Shown here: positions 1-6,059 of the stretch, one piece after another
Numbering within the stretch: the stretch's first letter is position 1
Layout of the letters: each line of letters opens with the position of its first letter
DNA from: Giesbergeria sp.
Lineage (GTDB): Bacteria > Pseudomonadota > Gammaproteobacteria > Burkholderiales > Burkholderiaceae_C
DNA length: 6,059 bases
NCBI GenBank assembly: GCA_030690515.1
Contig: JAUYGP010000084.1
Location: 1-6,059 of the forward strand
Reading direction: 5' to 3'
Notes under the pieces: generated by a model
Database searches by the model: none
What the model was told of the DNA's origin: nothing
The model's input: the letters and a program-made list of their open reading frames with translations, nothing else
Program-made: the position numbers and the translations under genes

Positions 1-338
1 GGTCCTCATTTCGCAGCCATGACCGCATCTTCCGCTTTGGCGGCGAGGAATTCGTCGTGCTGCTGCGCTCGACCAGCCTGTCCACAGCGCACAAGGTGTT
101 CAACCGCTTCCGCAAGAACGTGGAAGACTATTATTTTCCGCAGGTGGGGCAGGTCACCGTCAGCGTGGGTTTTGTCTCCACCGACAAGGGTGCCCCCGTG
201 GAAATCCTGGGCCAGGCCGACCAGGCCCTGTATTTCGCCAAGGAAAACGGTCGCAACCAGGTGCGCTACTACGACGATCTGGTGGCCGAGGGGCATTTCC
301 AATCCAAGGTCAGCAACGACGACGTCGAGCTTTTCTAG
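1..338 (+). CDS. GGDEF-domain protein, probable diguanylate cyclase (C-terminal part only)
   Basis: The gene enters from the left edge in frame 3 (first whole codon at 3-5) and ends at TAG 336-338, so 111 residues are visible. They form most of the C-terminal half of a GGDEF domain, which makes cyclic di-GMP from two GTP. The catalytic signature GGEEF lies at 39-53, inside RFGGEEFVVLLR. An RxxD motif (Arg 12-14, Asp 21-23) stands exactly five residues before it, the position of the allosteric I-site through which c-di-GMP inhibits these enzymes. Further on are TVSVGF, the ADQALYFAK helix and GRNQVRYY, all normal for the family. A tail of about 20 residues ending in DDVELF follows the domain. 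All visible key residues are intact, so activity is likely. The metal-binding Asp region and any sensor domain lie outside the window. The next gene, also a GGDEF protein, starts 45 bp downstream on the same strand, suggesting an operon. Confidence 0.93.
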   Translation, partial: SSFRSHDRIFRFGGEEFVVLLRSTSLSTAHKVFNRFRKNVEDYYFPQVGQVTVSVGFVSTDKGAPVEILGQADQALYFAKENGRNQVRYYDDLVAEGHFQSKVSNDDVELF

Positions 339-383
339 GCGCCTCGCTGCTGCTGCCCGTCAAACCTCACGCGATGTTTACCG

Positions 384-2756
384 ATGCGACACCACCTGCG
401 CATCACAACGCTCAGCCTTCGCAACCGCTTGACCATCAGCGTGGTGCTGATTGCCCTGATCAGCACGCTGGGGGTGGTGGGAGCTGCGTTTTATTACGTA
501 CGCACCTCGGCGCTGGAAGACATTGCCCGCGATCAGATGCAGCGCACGGTAGCGATTGCCGATGCGATTGACCAGAAATTTGCCACCCGCCGGGCTCTGC
601 TAAAAACGTTTGCCAATTCGCTTGCAAACTTGCAATTGCGCGGCACGGCGCAACTCCAGCCATTTTTGCGGGGCCAACCCGCACTCCTGGAGTTTTTCGA
701 GAACGTCGCCGTTTTCAATCGCGAGGGCGTGGCGGTTGCCAGTTTCCGCGATCCAGGCCCCATTGGGCAGTTGAACGTTTCTGATCGCACCTACTTCATC
801 GAGACGCTGGCCACCGGACAGGGTGTCATTTCTCAGCCCATCCGCAATCGTGTACGCGGCATGCCACAAGTCGTAATGACTGAACCCGTGTACGACGCGC
901 AGGGCCATCTGGTGTACGTCGTCAATGCGCCCATCAGCCTCGATCAACCCAACTTTCTGGGCGAGTTGGCGGATCTCAAGTTCGGCAAGACCGGCTACGT
1001 CTTCATTACCAACACGCACGGCATCGTCATCGACAGCCCACGCAAGTCGCGCATCCTCAAACACTTTGACGCCGAGGGAGGACACAACGAGGCCACCACG
1101 CGTGCCGTGGCCGGATTCGAAGGCACCGCCGAGGCCGTCAGTCGGCTGGGGGTGTCCGTGCTCTACGCTTTCAAGCAGACGCGCCAGACCAACTGGATCA
1201 TCGGCACCCACTACCCACGCGCAGAAGCGGTGGCCGCACTCGAGCGTGTTGAGCACTTCACATGGCTTGGTGCCATCGCACTGTCACTGCTGGTGGGCGG
1301 GCTGAGTTTGTACCTGCTGCGCCGCGAACTCGCCCCATTAGACCGTTTGCGCCTGCACATGCAGGCCAATCATGCGGCAGAAAACTATGTGCCGCTGACC
1401 ACGCAGTACAACCAGGACGAACTGGGCGATCTTGCGCGCACCTTCGACCAGTTGATGGTCGAGCGCCACGAGGCGCAAAAACGCCTGTCCGCCAATGAAA
1501 CCTATTTGCGCGAGGTTTTGCGCCACGCCGGAGACGCTTTCATCGCGCTCGACCGCACAGGCTGCGTGACCGCATGGAACCGCCAGGCAGAGCTGGTCTT
1601 TGGCTACACCCGCGACGAGGTGCTGGGCCAGCCGCTGGCGCCCCTCATCATTCCAGAGGCGATGCGGGCGGCGCACGACAGCGGCATGCTGCAGTTCACG
1701 CAGTACGGTACCGGGCCCATGGTGGGCAAGCGCCTGGAAGTCGAAGCCCTGCACCGCTCGGGCCAACGCATCCCGGTCGAAGTCTCGCTGTCGGCGATGG
1801 ACATGGGCGACCATTTTGTGGCGCACGCCTTTCTGCGCGATATTTCTGAACGCAAGGCCGCCGAACGCGCCTTGGCCTTGAGCGAAGCCAAGCTGCGCGG
1901 CGTGACGGACAACCTGCCCGCACTGGTGTCTCACATGGATACCCAGGAGCGGTTCACCTTTGTCAATTCAGCCGTGCGCGAATGGTGGGGCATCGAGCCC
2001 GACGCCCTGTTAGGCCGCACCATGCGCGAGGTGGTGGGCGAGACGGTGTACCCCATTGCAGAGGTGCAGCTCAAACGAGCACTGGCAGGCGAGCGCGTCG
2101 AATTCGACGTGCAAAGACCGATCCATGGCGAGATGCGCGATGTGCACAACATCTATGTGCCCGATGTCGATGGCGAAGGCGTCACGCGCGGTGTTTTCAC
2201 CCTCAGCATCAACATCACCGAGCTCAAAACAGTAGAGCGCAAACTGGCACTGCTTGCCCGGGTGGACCCGCTCACCCAACTTGCCAACCGCCTTGCGTTC
2301 AGCGAAAGCCTGCAGCAAATACTGGGGCGGGCCCGGCGCAGCGGCAATGCGTTGGCCTTGCTGTACCTGGACATCGACCATTTCAAGAAAATCAATGACA
2401 CCCTGGGCCACGCAGCGGGCGACGAAGTACTGGAGGAGTTTGCCCGCCGTTTACAGGCCAGCGTGCGCGGCACCGACATGGTGGCCCGCCTCGCAGGGGA
2501 CGAGTTCGTTGCCGTTCTGGAAAACGTGACGGAACCGGGCGTGGCCGCTGACGTCGCGCAGAAAATTGTCGTCCAGGTCGCCCGCCCGCTGTTTTTGGTG
2601 GGCGGGCAGCCGCTCCATATCACGACCAGCATCGGCATCGTCTTTTACGTCCCGGCCGAACCGCCGACAACGCCGGCCGAGCTCATGGCCCGCGCCGACG
2701 CCGCGCTCTACCGCGCCAAAGCCGCGGGCCGCAACCAGTTTCAGTTCGCGCCCTAG
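384..2756 (+). CDS. Membrane-bound sensor diguanylate cyclase (Cache-HAMP-PAS-PAS-GGDEF)
   Basis: A 790-residue inner-membrane sensor predicted to make c-di-GMP. After a short basic N-terminus, a transmembrane helix (about 17-38) leads to a periplasmic double-Cache-like domain (about 42-285, with RTYF near 135 and GKTGYVFI near 201). A second helix (about 293-312), HAMP (about 312-366), PAS 1 (about 372-490, AWNR and FGYT, ending LRDISERK) and PAS 2 (about 502-614, FVNSA, ending INITELK) follow. The GGDEF domain (about 620-790) has DPLTQLANR (628-636), LDIDHFKKIND (662-672) with metal-binding Asp663, an RxxD I-site (Arg695, Asp698), AGDEF (704-708) and SIGI. Ala replaces the first Gly of GGDEF, a variant known to be active in some cyclases; Gln632 replaces a usual Gly. 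No EAL or HD-GYP domain is present, so no phosphodiesterase activity is expected. The ligand is unknown. ATG 384 is chosen because it gives the basic segment before the first helix and no other start codon exists in frame back to the previous gene's stop. No good Shine-Dalgarno is visible, so translation may be coupled to the upstream gene. Confidence 0.95.
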   Translation: MRHHLRITTLSLRNRLTISVVLIALISTLGVVGAAFYYVRTSALEDIARDQMQRTVAIADAIDQKFATRRALLKTFANSLANLQLRGTAQLQPFLRGQPALLEFFENVAVFNREGVAVASFRDPGPIGQLNVSDRTYFIETLATGQGVISQPIRNRVRGMPQVVMTEPVYDAQGHLVYVVNAPISLDQPNFLGELADLKFGKTGYVFITNTHGIVIDSPRKSRILKHFDAEGGHNEATTRAVAGFEGTAEAVSRLGVSVLYAFKQTRQTNWIIGTHYPRAEAVAALERVEHFTWLGAIALSLLVGGLSLYLLRRELAPLDRLRLHMQANHAAENYVPLTTQYNQDELGDLARTFDQLMVERHEAQKRLSANETYLREVLRHAGDAFIALDRTGCVTAWNRQAELVFGYTRDEVLGQPLAPLIIPEAMRAAHDSGMLQFTQYGTGPMVGKRLEVEALHRSGQRIPVEVSLSAMDMGDHFVAHAFLRDISERKAAERALALSEAKLRGVTDNLPALVSHMDTQERFTFVNSAVREWWGIEPDALLGRTMREVVGETVYPIAEVQLKRALAGERVEFDVQRPIHGEMRDVHNIYVPDVDGEGVTRGVFTLSINITELKTVERKLALLARVDPLTQLANRLAFSESLQQILGRARRSGNALALLYLDIDHFKKINDTLGHAAGDEVLEEFARRLQASVRGTDMVARLAGDEFVAVLENVTEPGVAADVAQKIVVQVARPLFLVGGQPLHITTSIGIVFYVPAEPPTTPAELMARADAALYRAKAAGRNQFQFAP

Positions 2757-2780
2757 GAGGGCAACGCTCCGGGCCGCCCG

Positions 2781-2802
2781 AAAAGCTATCAATAGAATAG
2801 CT
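2781..2802 (-). terminator. Possible weak terminator for alaS
   Basis: Read in the alaS direction, the perfect stem AGCTAT/ATAGCT (2802-2797 with 2789-2784) is followed directly by three more T (2783-2781), about 50 bases past the alaS stop codon. The stem is only 6 bp with two G-C pairs and the T run is short, so it would be weak alone; the stronger GCGC hairpin at 2832-2800 precedes and overlaps it. On the plus strand the hairpins are followed by A-rich DNA, so no intrinsic terminator is evident for the diguanylate cyclase gene. Confidence 0.3.
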
Positions 2803-2840
2803 GCTTGCGCTTTCTGGTATTGCGCTAGAGGCCAAAAAGA
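2784..2840. repeat. Intergenic palindromic element, two adjacent hairpins (probable dispersed Comamonadaceae repeat)
   Basis: The 96-bp gap between the convergent diguanylate cyclase and alaS genes holds two adjoining inverted repeats. The first is perfect: AGCTAT (2784-2789) and ATAGCT (2797-2802) around a 7-nt loop. The second is imperfect: 2800-2810 against 2822-2832, with a GCGC/GCGC core, two mismatches and one G-T pair in 11, around an 11-nt loop. The arms overlap by three bases, so the hairpins compete. The order (AGCTAT, AATAGCTGC, TGCGCTAGAGGCC, then A-rich DNA) resembles an intergenic repeat I remember as frequent in Acidovorax, Polaromonas and relatives; this is recall, not a search. 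The stretch is more AT-rich than the flanking genes. It may also serve as a transcription end point for alaS. Confidence 0.6.
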
Positions 2841-2852
2841 CCAAAAATTCTT

Positions 2853-5474
2853 TTACAGCCGTTCAGCAACCCACCCGCGCACCGAGGCCAGCGCTGCAGG
2901 CAGGCCCGCTGCCTGGGTACCCCCGGCCATGGCCATGTCGGGCTTGCCGCCGCCCTTGCCGCCCACCTGCTGGGCCACAAAGTTGACCAGTTCACCGGCC
3001 TTGATGCGGCCCACGCTATCGGCGGTCACTCCGGCAGCGATCTGCACCTTGTCGCCGTCCACTGCGGCAAGCACGATGGCGGCCGTCTTGAGCTTGTCCT
3101 TGAGCTTGTCCATGGTGTCGCGCAAGGTCTTGGCATCGGCACCGGGCAGGGCCGCGGCCAGCACCTTGATACCTTGGACATCGACCGCCTGGCTGAGCAA
3201 CTCATCGCCCTGGCTGGAGGCCAGCTTGCCTTTGAGGGCGGCCACTTCCTTCTCCAGCGCACGCGCATGCTCCAGCGCCTGGCTGATGCGGTTTGTGAGT
3301 TCGGCCACGGGCGACTTGAGCACGCCAGCCGCCTGGTTCACCGTGTTTTCCAGGTTTTGCAGATAGGCCAGCGCATTGGCGCCGGTCACGGCCTCGATAC
3401 GGCGCACACCCGCGGCCACGCCGCCCTCGCCCACCACCTTGAAAAGACCAATGTCGCCGGTGCGCTGCACGTGCGTGCCGCCGCACAGTTCGCGGCTGGT
3501 GCCGATGTCGAGCACACGCACCGTTTCGCCATATTTTTCGCCAAACAGCATCATGGCGCCGGTCTTCTGGGCGGATTCAATGTCCATCACCCGCGCCTGC
3601 GTAGGCTGGTTGGCCAACACTTCTTCGTTCACGCGGCGCTCGATCTCACGGATCTCTGCAGGGGTCACAGCGCCGTTGTGCGTAAAGTCAAAGCGCGTGC
3701 GGTCGGCGTTGACCAGGCTACCCTTTTGCTGCACATGGCTCCCCAGCACCTCACGCAGGGCCTTGTGCATGAGGTGCGTGACCGAGTGGTTGCGCACGGT
3801 GGCGGCACGCACCGCCGTGTTGACCTGGGCCTGCACCGTGTCGCCCACATTGAGCGTGCCCTCTTCGAGCGTGCCGTGGTGACCAAACACGTCGGCTTTG
3901 ATCTTCTGCGTGTCGCCCACCGCAAAACGGGCCGATCCACTGGTGATGACGCCCTCGTCACCCACCTGGCCGCCGCTTTCAGCGTAGAAAGGCGTCGTAT
4001 CGAGCACCACCACGCCGTTTTGACCCGACTTTATGGCTGCAGCGCTTGTCCCGTCTACGTAGATAGCTACGATTTTTGCAGCATCGGCCAGGTTCTCATA
4101 ACCGGTGAAACGGTTGACATCGCCGGTGTACTCCAGCGCCTTGTCCATCTTGAACTTGCCCGCCGCGCGGGCCTGGGACTTTTGCTTTTCCATGGCAACC
4201 TTGAAGCCGGCCTCGTCCACCTCAATGCAGTTCTCACGGCAAACGTCGTTGGTCAGATCCAGCGGGAAACCATAGGTGTCGTGCAACTTGAAGGCCACTT
4301 CACCGGGCAGCAACTTGGCACCTTCGCCCAGCGCCGCGTCCAGAATCTCCATGCCATTGGCCAGCGTTTCAAAGAAGCGCTCTTCTTCGGTCTTGAGCAC
4401 CTCGGTGATGCGCTGCTCTTGCGCACGCAAAGCCGGGTAGGCATCGCCCATCAAACGCACCAGGTCGGCCACCAGCTTGTGGAAGAACGGTGTCTTGCAG
4501 CCCAGCTTGTAGCCGTGGCGAATGGCACGGCGCACGATGCGGCGCTGCACATAGCCGCGCCCTTCGCTGCCGGGGATCACGCCGTCGCTGACCAAAAACG
4601 CGGTGGCACGGATATGGTCTGCAATCACGCGCAGGCTCTTGTGGTTCAGGTCCTTCTCGCCCGTCTCGCGCGATGCGGCTTGGATGAGCGCGTCAAAAAT
4701 ATCGATCTCGTAGTTGCTATGCACATGCTGCAAGATGGCCGCCAGCCGCTCCAGGCCCATGCCGGTGTCCACGCAGGGCGCAGGCAATGGCGTGACACTG
4801 CCGTCTTCCTTCATGTCGAACTGCATGAACACGTTGTTCCAGATCTCGATGAAGCGATCGCCGTCTTCATCGGGGCTGCCGGGGGGGCCGCCAGGGATGT
4901 GGTCGCCGTGGTCGTAGAAGATTTCGCTGCACGGGCCACACGGGCCGGTGTCGGCCATCATCCAGAAGTTGTCGCTCTTGTAGCGCCCGCCCTTGTTGTC
5001 GCCAATGCGGATCACGCGCTCTGGCGGCAGGCCAATTTCTTTGGTCCAGATGTCGTAGGCCTCATCGTCCTCCAGGTACACGGTGGCCAGCAGGCGCTCG
5101 GGTGGCAGCTTGTACACGGTGGTCAGCAGCTCCCACGCCCAGTGCAGCGACTCGCGCTTGAAGTAGTCGCCAAACGACCAGTTACCCAGCATTTCAAAAA
5201 ATGTGTGGTGCCGGGCGGTGTAACCCACGTTCTCCAGGTCGTTGTGTTTGCCACCAGCGCGCAGGCAAGCCTGCACCGACACCGCACGGCTGTAGGGCCG
5301 CTTGTCGGTGCCCAGGAACACGTCCTTGAACTGCACCATGCCCGAGTTGGTGAACATCAACGTCGGGTCGTTGCCAGGCACCAGCGAGCTGGACGCCACG
5401 ACGGTGTGGCCCTTGGAGGCAAAAAAATCCAGAAAGGTCTTACGGATGTCGGCAACGGAGAAACTGGGATTCAT
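2853..5474 (-). CDS. alaS: Alanyl-tRNA synthetase
   Basis: Cytoplasmic enzyme that charges tRNA-Ala with alanine using ATP and hydrolyses mischarged Ser- and Gly-tRNA-Ala. At 873 residues it is full length (the E. coli enzyme has 876). The class II aminoacylation core fills the first 240 or so residues: FTNSGMVQFKD (41-51), GNWSFGDYFK (97-106), DTGPCGPCSE (175-184) and TGMGLER (237-243). The tRNA-recognition region follows, with EGRGYVQRRIVRRA (304-317). The editing domain carries the zinc-binding set His563 and His567 (HSVTH) with Cys664 and His668 (CGGTH), and AESGGQVGD (498-506) just before it. A coiled-coil linker (about 720-755) leads to the C-Ala domain with Gly-rich GGKGGGKPDMAMAGG (838-852). 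ATG 5474-5472 matches the family N-terminus and has a modest GAGAAG ribosome site six bases upstream. Nothing essential is missing. Codons 465-482 use unusual synonyms (see the repeat entry). The gene runs the same way as the aminotransferase gene upstream, but probably has its own promoter. Confidence 0.99.
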   Translation of the reverse strand: MNPSFSVADIRKTFLDFFASKGHTVVASSSLVPGNDPTLMFTNSGMVQFKDVFLGTDKRPYSRAVSVQACLRAGGKHNDLENVGYTARHHTFFEMLGNWSFGDYFKRESLHWAWELLTTVYKLPPERLLATVYLEDDEAYDIWTKEIGLPPERVIRIGDNKGGRYKSDNFWMMADTGPCGPCSEIFYDHGDHIPGGPPGSPDEDGDRFIEIWNNVFMQFDMKEDGSVTPLPAPCVDTGMGLERLAAILQHVHSNYEIDIFDALIQAASRETGEKDLNHKSLRVIADHIRATAFLVSDGVIPGSEGRGYVQRRIVRRAIRHGYKLGCKTPFFHKLVADLVRLMGDAYPALRAQEQRITEVLKTEEERFFETLANGMEILDAALGEGAKLLPGEVAFKLHDTYGFPLDLTNDVCRENCIEVDEAGFKVAMEKQKSQARAAGKFKMDKALEYTGDVNRFTGYENLADAAKIVAIYVDGTSAAAIKSGQNGVVVLDTTPFYAESGGQVGDEGVITSGSARFAVGDTQKIKADVFGHHGTLEEGTLNVGDTVQAQVNTAVRAATVRNHSVTHLMHKALREVLGSHVQQKGSLVNADRTRFDFTHNGAVTPAEIREIERRVNEEVLANQPTQARVMDIESAQKTGAMMLFGEKYGETVRVLDIGTSRELCGGTHVQRTGDIGLFKVVGEGGVAAGVRRIEAVTGANALAYLQNLENTVNQAAGVLKSPVAELTNRISQALEHARALEKEVAALKGKLASSQGDELLSQAVDVQGIKVLAAALPGADAKTLRDTMDKLKDKLKTAAIVLAAVDGDKVQIAAGVTADSVGRIKAGELVNFVAQQVGGKGGGKPDMAMAGGTQAAGLPAALASVRGWVAERL
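4031..4082 (-). repeat. Repeat-like, palindrome-rich stretch inside alaS
   Basis: Read on the minus strand, this part of alaS (codons 465-482) has the same skeleton as the intergenic element at 2785-2826: GCT, 11 bases, AGCT, 19 bases, then GCGCT, with identical spacing in both. The first 18 bases agree at 11 positions, but the 19-base middle hardly matches. It holds the perfect palindromes TCTACGTAGA (4054-4063) and GCTGCAGC (4036-4043). Codon use is odd for this gene: two GTA, one ATA, GGG, ACA and several GCT or GCA in about 18 codons, where neighbouring codons prefer GTG, ATC, GGC, ACC and GCC. Against a simple insertion, the spacing between flanking conserved residues equals that recalled for E. 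coli AlaRS. Chance resemblance is therefore possible. Confidence 0.35.
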
Positions 5475-5507
5475 GGCTTTCTTCTCGACAGTGGAGTGCT
5501 GGGGCGT

Positions 5508-5536
5508 GCCTGCGCTGCAAAAGCAGGCGAACCGGT
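5508..5536 (-). promoter_or_regulatory. Palindromes at the alaS leader (possible operator or leader hairpin)
   Basis: Just downstream of the inferred alaS start site is a perfect inverted repeat, GCCTGC (5508-5513) and GCAGGC (5523-5528), with a 9-base spacer; an alternative smaller CTGC-TTTT-GCAG hairpin uses part of it. The self-complementary ACCGGT (5531-5536) sits on the start site itself. No T run follows on the minus strand, so it is not an intrinsic terminator. E. coli AlaRS is known to repress its own gene by binding a palindrome flanking the transcription start, so an operator is conceivable here, but I saw no direct sequence match to support this. Confidence 0.3.
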
Positions 5537-5537
5537 G

Positions 5538-5565
5538 ATTTTAGCCGCCCAGGTGGTGCTGTAAA
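5538..5565 (-). promoter_or_regulatory. Predicted sigma70-type promoter of alaS
   Basis: On the minus strand, TTTACA (5565-5560) and TAAAAT (5543-5538) each match the sigma70 consensus at five of six bases and are 16 bp apart. The -10 box overlaps the TAA stop (5543-5541) of the upstream aminotransferase gene. Transcription would begin near 5531, giving a leader of roughly 57 bases before the alaS start codon. It is the best promoter-like pair I found near alaS, but start-site mapping would be needed to prove it. Confidence 0.5.
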
Positions 5566-6059
5566 AATACAAAAACCGTCTCATCCTGACAGTGCGCCAC
5601 GTTGAAACGCAGCCAGGGACTGGGCTGCAGGTCTACATTGAACAGATGGCCTGGCCCCAGAAGGATGTCTTGCTCAGCCGCCTTGTAGGCCAGTTCACTG
5701 GCATTCTCGATCGCGGGATGGCGAGCCCATAGCAGCATGCCCGCCTTGGGTTCGACAAACAGCTCGAAGCCCAAGTCCAGCAGTCGCGTCGCCATCTGCT
5801 GCTGGGCCACAGCCAGGCGCTCACGCAGGCTTTTGGTATGTTTGCGCCAACGGCCATCGAGCAAGGCACCATAGGCCAGGCGCTCGGTAAATTCCGACGA
5901 GGTCAGCCCGGAAATCATCTTCAGCCGCGCCAGTTCTTCCAGCAACTCGGGGTGGGCAGCCAGATAGCCCACACGGATGTTGGGCGAGATGGTCTTGGAA
6001 AAGCTGCTGATATAGACCACCCGACGCAACTGGTCTAGGCTGGCCAGCGTGGGGCGCGG
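5541..6059 (-). CDS. PLP-dependent aminotransferase-like protein, probably MocR/GntR-family regulator (C-terminal part)
   Basis: The gene runs off the right edge; the last 172 residues are visible, ending at TAA 5543-5541. They are the C-terminal half of a fold-type I (aspartate aminotransferase-like) domain. SSFSKTISPNIRVGY contains the lysine (codon 5996-5994) that forms the Schiff base with pyridoxal phosphate, with the phosphate-contacting Arg-Val-Gly shortly after. Near the end, WLRFNVAH carries the arginine that usually binds the substrate carboxylate. SFSKTxSPxxRVGY, a KHxxxLRERL segment and the short C-terminus are typical of the aminotransferase domain of MocR-type regulators, which carry an N-terminal GntR winged helix. 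That half lies outside the window, so a free-standing 2-aminoadipate- or valine-pyruvate-type aminotransferase remains possible. Substrate or target genes cannot be told. The open frame continues to the window edge without a stop, so TTG 6029 is not the start. It lies 66 bp upstream of alaS on the same strand. Confidence 0.85.
   Translation of the reverse strand, partial: PRPTLASLDQLRRVVYISSFSKTISPNIRVGYLAAHPELLEELARLKMISGLTSSEFTERLAYGALLDGRWRKHTKSLRERLAVAQQQMATRLLDLGFELFVEPKAGMLLWARHPAIENASELAYKAAEQDILLGPGHLFNVDLQPSPWLRFNVAHCQDETVFVFLQHHLGG

Noticed and set aside
336..386. A single gene broken by an amber nonsense mutation (pseudogene)
   Set aside because: The upstream protein ends with a complete GGDEF domain and a natural tail, and the downstream one starts with its own ATG and a membrane anchor. 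They look like two whole genes that happen to share a frame.
374..571. A short plus-strand frame starting at ATG 374, overlapping the start of the large cyclase
   Set aside because: Its product is low-complexity and His/Gly rich, without a ribosome site, while the frame from ATG 384 gives a proper basic-plus-transmembrane N-terminus.
600..1256. A 218-codon minus-strand open frame within the diguanylate cyclase gene
   Set aside because: The plus-strand frame encodes clear Cache domain sequence across the whole span; the antisense product resembles no family I recognise and is explained by base composition.
2759..2780. GC-rich inverted repeat (GGGC and GCCC) just after the cyclase stop, considered as a terminator
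   Set aside because: The stem is about 4 bp with a 13-base loop and is followed by AAAA rather than a T run, so it does not fit an intrinsic terminator on the plus strand.
3174..5564. A 796-codon open frame on the plus strand opposite alaS
   Set aside because: It is the complement of a strongly G/C-ending coding frame, which rarely yields stops. The translation is low in recognisable motifs, rich in His/Val/Ala/Gln, and lies wholly against a certain gene.
1..6059. tRNA, rRNA, CRISPR arrays, insertion sequences, phage or defence genes
   Set aside because: Genes fill almost the whole window and the three gaps are each under 100 bp. None shows a cloverleaf, spaced direct repeats or transposase motifs.

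Overview
The window looks like ordinary chromosome from a GC-rich betaproteobacterium, most likely of the family Comamonadaceae (Acidovorax/Rhodoferax type). The basis is the style of the proteins, the strong G/C third-position bias, and an intergenic palindromic element that resembles, from memory, dispersed repeats of that family. No database search was possible, so the genus is open.

Layout: two genes run rightward and two run leftward, meeting in a 96-bp convergent gap. At the left edge (1-338, +) is the C-terminal end of a GGDEF protein with an intact GGEEF active site and RxxD inhibitory site. After 45 bp comes a complete 790-residue membrane-bound diguanylate cyclase (384-2756, +) built as TM - periplasmic Cache-like sensor - TM - HAMP - PAS - PAS - GGDEF, with the variant signature AGDEF. 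The two are probably co-transcribed and both should feed c-di-GMP signalling, one of them in response to an extracytoplasmic signal.

On the minus strand, alaS (2853-5474) encodes a full-length alanyl-tRNA synthetase with all aminoacylation, editing and C-Ala motifs. Upstream of it (5541-6059, cut by the right edge) lies the C-terminal half of a PLP-dependent fold-type I aminotransferase domain, most like those of MocR/GntR-type regulators. A good sigma70-like promoter for alaS overlaps the stop codon of that gene. It would yield a short leader with a perfect inverted repeat.

I see no mobile element, CRISPR array, phage gene, RNA gene or new multi-gene system. The least ordinary signals are small: a palindromic repeat in the convergent gap, a similarly spaced repeat-like stretch with odd codon use inside alaS, and the palindromes around the inferred alaS transcription start.
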